42,485 nt of DNA from Mycolicibacter icosiumassiliensis (lineage in GTDB: Bacteria > Actinomycetota > Actinomycetes > Mycobacteriales > Mycobacteriaceae): NCBI RefSeq assembly GCF_900078685.2, contig NZ_LT546166.1, positions 1-42,485 on the forward strand, in the 5' to 3' direction. Shown here piece by piece: positions 37,140-42,485 of the stretch (the first letter of the stretch is position 1; every line of letters begins with the position of its first letter). The notes below the pieces were generated by a model that was not told the DNA's origin, made no database searches, and worked only from the letters and a program-made list of their open reading frames with translations. Made by a program: the position numbers and the translations under genes.

Positions 37140-37164
37140 TGGGCCATCTTAGAAGCTGGCGGTT

Positions 37165-38387
37165 TCATGCGGTCAGGTCCCAGACTTCCACCTGGGTGCC
37201 CACCGGCAACTCGGTCACTTCGTCGGCGATGTCCAGCAGGCAGTTCGCCGACGCCAGGTAGCGCAGATGGTGCGAGGCCGGCGGCCCGTAGTTGGTGACG
37301 GTCCCGGTTTCGTAGTCGAGCAGCCCGCGCCGGAACTGCCGCTTGCCGGCCGGTGAGACCAGCTTCTCGCTCAGAGTCGCGGTGCGGCGCGGTCGATTTG
37401 GCTTGGGCAGGTCCATCGCACGACGCAGGGCAGGTCGGACGAACACTTCGAAGGACACCTGGGCGCTCACCGGGTTACCCGGCAGCGTGATGATGGTCGC
37501 TCCGGACCCAGGCGAGCCAACCCGGCCGATGCCCTGCGGCATCCCGGGCTGCATCGCCACCTTGACGAAGTGCACGCCCTGGTCGCCGTCGCGGCCGAAG
37601 ACATCCTTGACCACCTCGTAGGCGCCCGCGCTGACCCCGCCGCTGGTGATCACCAGGTCCACCGCCCCGTCACGTACGCCGTAGCGGTCGAGGACTTCGG
37701 TGAACGCGGCGGTGTCGTCGGGGACCGTCACGGCGGCCACCACCTCGGCGCCGGCGTCACGTACCGCGGCCGCCAGCATCACCCCGTTGGATTCATAGAT
37801 CTGGCCGGGCGCCAGCGGCGTGCCAGGTTTGATCAATTCGGAGCCGGTGGAGATCACCAGAACTCGTTGCCGCGGCCGCACCGTCAGCTCGGCCAGACCC
37901 AGCGCCGAGGCCAGGCCGGCGGCCGGCGCGCTGACGATTTGTCCCGCCCAGAGCACGGTGGCGCCCGCGGCGACGTCGCCGCCGGCCCGGCGGATGTGGC
38001 GGCCCCCGGCGGTCGCGGCGCTTATCTGGACCGCGTCCCGTCGGTGTCCTCGACGGGAATCACGGCGTCCGCACCGGTGGGGATCGGCGCGCCGGTCATG
38101 ATGCGGTGTGCGGTTCCCGGTGTCAGCGTGGGGATATCGGTGCGTCCGGCCGGAATGTCTTCGGTGACGGGCAATCTCACCGGCGTCTCGGGTGTCGCGT
38201 TGACGATGTCGTCGGCAAGCACCGCGTAGCCGTCCATCGCGGAGTTGTCGAATACCGGCAGCGAAATCGATGCGATCACGTCCGCGGCCAGTACCAGTCC
38301 CTCGGCATCGGCCAGTGCGACCGTGACCGGTGGACGGGCCTGGATCAGGTCACCGACGGCCCGCTGGTGCTCTTCGACGGATCGCAT
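37165..38387 (-). pseudogene. moeA2: Molybdopterin molybdenumtransferase MoeA2, frameshifted
   Basis: MoeA inserts molybdate into adenylated molybdopterin. The N-terminal part opens at ATG 38387 (MRSVEEHQRAVGDLI), includes PVFDNSAMDGYAV and HRIMTGAPIPTGADAVIPVE, and stops at a TAA at 38022-38024. The homology resumes in another frame just before that stop, at about 38035: VQISAATAGGRHIRRAG, then GDVAAGATVLWAGQ, VLVISTGSEL, SGGVSAGAYEV, LPGNPVSAQVSFEVF and GTQVEVWDL to the end. The switch lies within GACGGGACGCGGTCC (minus strand, about 38029-38043). No slippery heptamer is seen there. Either the gene is inactivated or one base is miscalled. It resembles Rv0438c throughout. Confidence 0.85.
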
Positions 38388-38401
38388 CTCGACAGTCTGA
38401 C

Positions 38402-39325
38402 TCAGACCGGGAAGGTGATTCCTGTCAGCTCCTGCGAGACCGCCCATAACCGCTGCTGCAACTCGACGTCGTGCGCGTGCTTGCTGGCGTCCACCAGCTT
38501 CGGATATCCGCGTTGCTCACCGATACCGCTGGGACCGTAGTACTGCCCGCCGGTCACCTCGGGGTCGGTGGCGGCACGCAACGTGGGCAACGCGCCCATC
38601 GCGGCGCTCTGCACGACCAGGGGCATCAGCAGGCGATCGGCGGGACGCAGCAAGGGTGGCAGGTGCCGGGTCAGTTCGGTGTTGGCGGTGCCGGGGTGTG
38701 CGGCGACGGCGACGGTCGAGCGGCGTTTGGCGGCCAGCCGGCGCTGCAGTTCGTAGGTGAACATCAGGTTCGCCAGTTTGGACTGGCCGTAGGCGGCGAT
38801 CCGGTTGTAGCCGTGCTCCCACTGCAGGTCGTCGAAGTGGATCGCGGCCATGATCCGGTGCGCCATGCTGCTGACGGTCACCACGCGGGACCGCTTCACC
38901 CGCATCATCCGCGGCAGCAACAGGCCGGTCAGCGCGAAATGCCCGAGATGGTTGACGGCGAACTGCAGCTCGAAGCCGTCGACGGTGTGCTGTTTGGGCG
39001 TGTACATCACGCCGGCATTGTTGATCAGCAGATCGATGCGGGGGTGGGCGGTGCCCACGGCCTCGGCGGCTTCGCGGACCGATGCCAGCGAGCTCAGATC
39101 GAGTTCCTGGACCTCGACGCGTGCCTGCGGGCTGACGCTGTTGATCCGTTTCGCCGCCGCGTTGCCCTTCTCGCGGTCACGTACCGCCAGCACCACCAGT
39201 GCACCGTGCCCGGCGAGTATCTCCGCGGTGTGATAGCCGATTCCCGTGTTGGCGCCGGTGATTACCGCGACGCGACCGGTTTGGTCCGGCACGTCGTCCG
39301 CGGACCATTTGTCGCGGCTGCTCAT
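38402..39325 (-). CDS. Short-chain dehydrogenase/reductase (Rv0439c-like)
   Basis: A 307-residue SDR of the retinol-dehydrogenase/protochlorophyllide-reductase-like type. Cofactor motif TGANTGIG (TGxxxGxG), then [18 protein letters not shown] (NNAG), SSMAHR with the catalytic Ser, and YGQSKLAN (YxxxK). The Asp/Arg pattern after beta-2 (AVRDREKG) favours NADP(H). The substrate is unknown. The ATG at 39325 (MSSRDKWSADDVPDQTGR) is chosen over an upstream ATG. It lies 14 bases before the moeA2 start, so they form one transcription unit like Rv0439c-Rv0438c. Confidence 0.92.
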   Translation of the reverse strand: MSSRDKWSADDVPDQTGRVAVITGANTGIGYHTAEILAGHGALVVLAVRDREKGNAAAKRINSVSPQARVEVQELDLSSLASVREAAEAVGTAHPRIDLLINNAGVMYTPKQHTVDGFELQFAVNHLGHFALTGLLLPRMMRVKRSRVVTVSSMAHRIMAAIHFDDLQWEHGYNRIAAYGQSKLANLMFTYELQRRLAAKRRSTVAVAAHPGTANTELTRHLPPLLRPADRLLMPLVVQSAAMGALPTLRAATDPEVTGGQYYGPSGIGEQRGYPKLVDASKHAHDVELQQRLWAVSQELTGITFPV

Positions 39326-39426
39326 GTGACAAACGATACTCAGGTGACGCATCGTGCGCCGGTTGGTTTTTCGCCGTTGCGCGGTCGACGGTGCGGCGCG
39401 GCCTGCGTCCTGACATCCTCTCCTAC

Positions 39427-39939
39427 ATGGCGCAGCACGCAGACGGGTCCCCGGCGATCAGCCTGATCGATCCCACCAATCCGCCCAGCTCGCGCGCGCC
39501 CTTGGTCTGGGCGCTCGTCGGTGCGGTGCCCTGGCTGTTTCTGGCCCTGCTGCAACTGGGTTGGGTGATAGCCGATGAGCGGTTTGCCTGGCTGCACGTC
39601 GCCGCTCTGGCGGTTACCGCACTGGGGCTGCTGGTGTCGGCGGTGGTCGCCCCGCTGTGGCGCTACCGGGTGCACCGCTGGGATGTCAGCGACCAGGCGG
39701 TCTACACCCGCACCGGCTGGTTGGTGCAGGAGCGCCGGATCGCGCCGATCTCGCGGGTGCAGACCGTCGACACCTACCGGGGCCCGCTGGATCGGCTGCT
39801 GGGGCTGGCCAATGTGCGGGTGACCACCGCGTCGTCGGCGGGCGCGGTGCACATCGTGGCGCTGGATGCCGCCGTCGCCGACCGCATCGTCGCGCAACTG
39901 ACCGACATTGCGGCGCTGGGTGCCGAGGACGCCACGTGA
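39427..39939 (+). CDS. bPH2-domain membrane protein, YdbS-like
   Basis: A 170-residue protein with two N-terminal membrane segments (LVWALVGAVPWLFLALLQL and the following hydrophobic stretch) and a bacterial PH (bPH2) domain: YRVHRWDVSDQAVYTRTGWL, ERRIAPISRVQTVDTYRGPL, DRLLGLANVRVTTASSAGAV. This is the YdbS half of the widespread YdbS-YdbT pair, of uncertain membrane-stress or transport function. ATG 39427 is used; a GTG at 39391 is in frame, and neither has a strong SD. It overlaps the next gene by four bases (GTGA). Confidence 0.85.
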   Translation: MAQHADGSPAISLIDPTNPPSSRAPLVWALVGAVPWLFLALLQLGWVIADERFAWLHVAALAVTALGLLVSAVVAPLWRYRVHRWDVSDQAVYTRTGWLVQERRIAPISRVQTVDTYRGPLDRLLGLANVRVTTASSAGAVHIVALDAAVADRIVAQLTDIAALGAEDAT

Positions 39940-41417
39940 GCGAGCCCGGCTGGCAGCGCCTGAGCCCCCGGATGCTGCTGGTGCATCCCCTGCACGAAGT
40001 GCTGCGTGAACTGCCCCTGCTGGTCGCGGTGGTGGTGTTCGGCTCAGCGACCGACAACCGGCCCTGGGTGGCCGCGGTGGTGTCGGTGATCGCCGTGGTG
40101 GGTGTGACGCGCTGGTTCACCACCACCTACCGCATTGAACCCGACCCCGAGGCCGGCCGGGTGCAGCTGCGCTCCGGGCTCTTGCGCCGCAAGGTGCTCT
40201 CGGTGCCCCGCAACCGGATTCGTTCGGTGGAGACCGACGCGCGGCTGTTGCACCGGCTGTTGGGCCTGACGGTGTTGCGGGTCAGCACTGGCCAGCACGC
40301 CGCCGCGGATGCCGCCTTCGAACTGAACGCGGTCGAGAGCAGCGAGGTCCCTGCACTGCGTGAGACGTTGCTGGCCCACACCGGGCAAACCGCCCACGCT
40401 GCGACCGGATCGGCGCCTGCCCCGGCGACGGTGCTGGCGCGGTGGCGGCCGTCGTGGCTGCGCTACAGCCCGCTGAGCCTGTCCGGGCTGGTGATGGTCG
40501 GGGCCGCGGTGGGCGCGCTGTACCAGAGCGGAGTCTGGGCGGCGCTGGAGGATTCGCCGGTGAGCCGGTCCTGGCTGGAGGCCGCCGAACAGTTCGGTGT
40601 CCAGCAGAGCCTGACGTTGGTCGCCGCCCTGCTGGTGGTGGTCTCGATGCTGTTGGCGGTGCTGCGCTCGCTGGTGACCTACGGAAACCTGGTGCTGTCC
40701 CGCAGTTCCGGGGCGGGCGGCGACGTGCTGGCATTGAGCTACGGGCTGCTGCGGGTGCGCGAGCACAACTACGACATGCGCCGGTTGCGCGGCGGAACGC
40801 TGCGCCGGCCGCTGCTGGTGCGGTTGTTCGGCGGGGCGCGGCTGGACGCGGCGATGACCGGGGTCAACGGGGAAGGCGAGTCGTCGATCCTGCTGCCGCC
40901 CTGCCCGCGGGCCACCGCCGAGGACGTCTTGACCGGGTTGGTCGCTGACCCAGCGGTGGTCACCGGCCCGCTGCGCAAGCACGGCCCCGCGGCGACCCGC
41001 CGGCGCTGGACGCGGGCGCTGCTGGTGCCGGTGGCTCTCGGGGCCGGGCTGGCGATCGCGACGACGGTCGTTGAGCTACCGCAGTGGTGCTGGCCGGCCT
41101 GGGCAGCAATGACATTGGGGGCTGCGCTGCTGGCCGTCGACCGGGTGCGTGCCTTGGGGCATCGCGTCGACGCGCACTGGCTGTCGGCGCGCACCGGCAG
41201 CTGGGAACAGCGCCGCTACTGCATCGCCACCGCCGGCATCGTCGGTTGGACGGTGCGCCAGAGCTGGTTTCAGCGCCGCGCCGGGGTGGCCACCCTGATC
41301 GCGGCCACCGCCGCCGGCGTCAAGGCCTACCGGGTGATCGACGTGCCGGCCGAGTGGGCGTGGTCGGTGGCCGCGCAGGCATCGCCCTGGGTGGCGAGCA
41401 GCAAGTGGGCGCGCTGA
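39936..41417 (+). CDS. Multi-bPH2-domain membrane protein, YdbT-like
   Basis: A 493-residue membrane protein with repeated units of two hydrophobic helices plus a bPH2 domain. First unit: TYRIEPDPEAGRVQLRSGLL, RNRIRSVETDARLLHRLLGL, VLRVSTGQHAAADAAF. Second: NLVLSRSSGAGGDVLALSYG, HNYDMRRLRGGTLRRPLL. Third: HWLSARTGSWEQRRYCIATA, VRQSWFQRRAGVATLIAATA. This is the YdbT architecture. GTG start inside the YdbS-like stop implies a complex of the two. A long hairpin after the stop probably ends transcription. Confidence 0.87.
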   Translation: MSEPGWQRLSPRMLLVHPLHEVLRELPLLVAVVVFGSATDNRPWVAAVVSVIAVVGVTRWFTTTYRIEPDPEAGRVQLRSGLLRRKVLSVPRNRIRSVETDARLLHRLLGLTVLRVSTGQHAAADAAFELNAVESSEVPALRETLLAHTGQTAHAATGSAPAPATVLARWRPSWLRYSPLSLSGLVMVGAAVGALYQSGVWAALEDSPVSRSWLEAAEQFGVQQSLTLVAALLVVVSMLLAVLRSLVTYGNLVLSRSSGAGGDVLALSYGLLRVREHNYDMRRLRGGTLRRPLLVRLFGGARLDAAMTGVNGEGESSILLPPCPRATAEDVLTGLVADPAVVTGPLRKHGPAATRRRWTRALLVPVALGAGLAIATTVVELPQWCWPAWAAMTLGAALLAVDRVRALGHRVDAHWLSARTGSWEQRRYCIATAGIVGWTVRQSWFQRRAGVATLIAATAAGVKAYRVIDVPAEWAWSVAAQASPWVASSKWAR

Positions 41418-41425
41418 GTCCCTGC

Positions 41426-41502
41426 CCCGCGTTTCGGCGACTGTGCGGAATGGTTGGCAAAAGGGCGAATTGGCAACGAAACCGCACACTCGGCGGGCGG
41501 GG
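41426..41502. terminator. Bidirectional hairpin between convergent genes
   Basis: Outer arms CCCCGC (41426-41431) and GCGGGG (41497-41502), middle CGGCGA-type pairing, and inner arms GTGCGG (41444-41449) and CCGCAC (41482-41487) build one long imperfect stem-loop. Its loop holds the direct repeat TTGGCAA at 41455 and near 41470. It lies between the convergent ydbT-like and helicase genes. Confidence 0.55.
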
Positions 41503-41518
41503 AAGAGCCAGCCGAGCG

Positions 41519-42485
41519 TTACGACTCGCGATTGAACTGCCGAATGGCCACGATCCGCGCCCGCAGCTGATCCGAGGTCGCCGCCGCCACCGGGGGGCCG
41601 CCGCAACGCCGGCGCAACTCGTTGTGAATCCAGCCGTGCGGTTTGCCGAGCCGATGATGGGCCGCCGACACCAGCGCGTTGAGTTCGTGGCGCAGCTCGC
41701 GCAGCTGCCCGTGCGTGGTCACCGGCACCGCAACCCCGCCGTCGTTGACTGCCTTGGACCGCCGGTCCAACTGCTCTTCCTGCCTGCGTCGCAATAGGTC
41801 TCGCATCTGATCGGCGTCCAGTAGCCCGGGAATGCCCAGGTAGTCGGCCTCCTCCTCACTGCCGGCCGGGGTCGCGGTGCCGAACGAGGCGCCGTCGAAG
41901 ATCACCTGGTCCAGCTCGGCGTCGGCCCCCAACGACTCGAACTTGTTCTCCATCTCCGACGGCTCGTCACGCCGGCGCTCGGCCTCGGCGAACTCGTCGC
42001 GCTCGGATTCCCGATGCGGCTTGCCGAGGACGTGGTTGCGCTGCTGCTCCAGCTCACTGGCCAGGCCCAGCAATGACGGCACCGACGGCAAGAAGATGCT
42101 GGCGGTCTCGCCGGGCCGCCGTGACCGCACGAACCGGCCGATTGCCTGCGCGAAGAACAACGGGGTGGAGGCACTGGTGGCGTAGACCCCGACCGCCAGC
42201 CGGGGCACGTCGACACCCTCGGAGACCATTCGCACCGCCACCAGCCAGGGGGTGGTGGCCGCGGAGAACTGGGCGATCTTGTCCGATGCGCTCGGGTCAT
42301 CGGAGAGCACCACGGTGGGTTCCTCGCCGGTGTGCCGCTTCAACAGCACGGCATAGGCGCGGGCCGCCTTCTGATCGGTGGCGATGATCATGCCGCCGGC
42401 ATCGGCCATGCCGCCGTCGCGCAACTGGCGCAGGCGGGTGTGCGCGGCGGGGATCACCGCCGGCATCCACTCGCCGGCCGGGTCC
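41519..42485 (-). CDS. DEAD/DEAH-box superfamily 2 helicase, C-terminal part (cut by window edge)
   Basis: The last 321 codons of a helicase, open to the window edge. The RecA-2 domain is visible: MIIATDQKAARAYA (motif IV region), VLSDDPSASDKI, VAVRMVSEGVDVPRLAVGVY (motif V) and FFAQAIGRFVRSRRPGE (motif VI, Q-x2-G-R-x-x-R). After it come a charged coiled-coil-prone region (LEQQRNHVLG ... EFAEAERRRDEPSE) and a C-terminal domain ending AIRQFNRES. Motifs I-III are outside the window. This resembles UvsW/Ssl2-type SF2 helicases; the exact family and role cannot be stated. Confidence 0.88.
   Translation of the reverse strand, partial: DPAGEWMPAVIPAAHTRLRQLRDGGMADAGGMIIATDQKAARAYAVLLKRHTGEEPTVVLSDDPSASDKIAQFSAATTPWLVAVRMVSEGVDVPRLAVGVYATSASTPLFFAQAIGRFVRSRRPGETASIFLPSVPSLLGLASELEQQRNHVLGKPHRESERDEFAEAERRRDEPSEMENKFESLGADAELDQVIFDGASFGTATPAGSEEEADYLGIPGLLDADQMRDLLRRRQEEQLDRRSKAVNDGGVAVPVTTHGQLRELRHELNALVSAAHHRLGKPHGWIHNELRRRCGGPPVAAATSDQLRARIVAIRQFNRES

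Noticed and set aside
38022..38060. Programmed ribosomal frameshift in moeA2
   Set aside because: No slippery heptamer or following pseudoknot is visible, and MoeA is not known to be made this way; mutation or sequencing error is simpler.

Overview
This high-GC window comes from the chromosome of a Mycobacterium-type actinomycete. The evidence is the F420-dependent glucose-6-phosphate dehydrogenase fgd1, a PknG remnant, LpqL, VirR, SodC, CtpH, many GTG starts, and a gene order that follows M. tuberculosis Rv0406c to Rv0439c. It is not M. tuberculosis itself: genes are missing, added or broken, and the window opens on the end of an IS3-family insertion sequence beside a NarK3-like nitrate transporter. 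I cannot name the species.

Layout. 1-1757: IS3 tail and narK. 1767-3603: divergent metallo-hydrolase and fgd1. 3677-5233: a scrambled junction. It holds the C-terminal part of pknG (minus strand), about 45 bp of the pknG N-lobe in the opposite orientation, and the tail of an SGNH hydrolase. pta-ackA and the glnH to thiG block expected here are absent. 5270-8223: lpqL and a tandem paralogue that has lost several metal and catalytic residues. 8355-11566: double-TetR regulator, Baeyer-Villiger monooxygenase, small acidic protein and a relic of fabH. 11579-14778: thiC-thiD-hydrolase operon under a TPP riboswitch. 14931-18124: DHA2 exporter, DoxX gene with twin operators, then an M-box (Mg2+) riboswitch leader with a small upstream ORF and a small downstream ORF. 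18148-25675: Rv0424c/ctpH/Rv0426c, xthA, a GNAT protein and def. 25691-25858: three 56-bp tandem repeats. 26018-29361: DUF3263 protein, virR, sodC, a glutamate-cysteine ligase-like gene and a LON-domain protein. 29363-32732: MFS transporter, SnoaL-like protein, AraC regulator and a VOC-SRPBCC fusion. 32750-39325: Cdc48-like AAA ATPase, secreted chorismate mutase (broken), pssA-psd, moeA2 (broken) and an SDR. 39427-42485: two bPH2 membrane proteins and the end of a helicase; here the M. tuberculosis order, which would continue with groEL2, is lost.

How the genes work together. thiC and thiD make and phosphorylate the pyrimidine half of thiamine under TPP control, while the thiazole genes normally nearby are not in this window. 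psd and pssA overlap and form the phosphatidylserine to phosphatidylethanolamine route. virR, sodC and the ligase-like gene form a compact cell-envelope and redox operon. The most interesting regulatory element is the M-box leader: each of the two ORFs downstream has a Shine-Dalgarno that can pair with an upstream complementary segment, suggesting a two-step Mg2+/translation switch. Decay is frequent for 42 kb: pknG, an SGNH hydrolase, fabH, chorismate mutase and moeA2 are all fragmentary or frameshifted. Some of these breaks could be assembly errors, especially the pknG junction.
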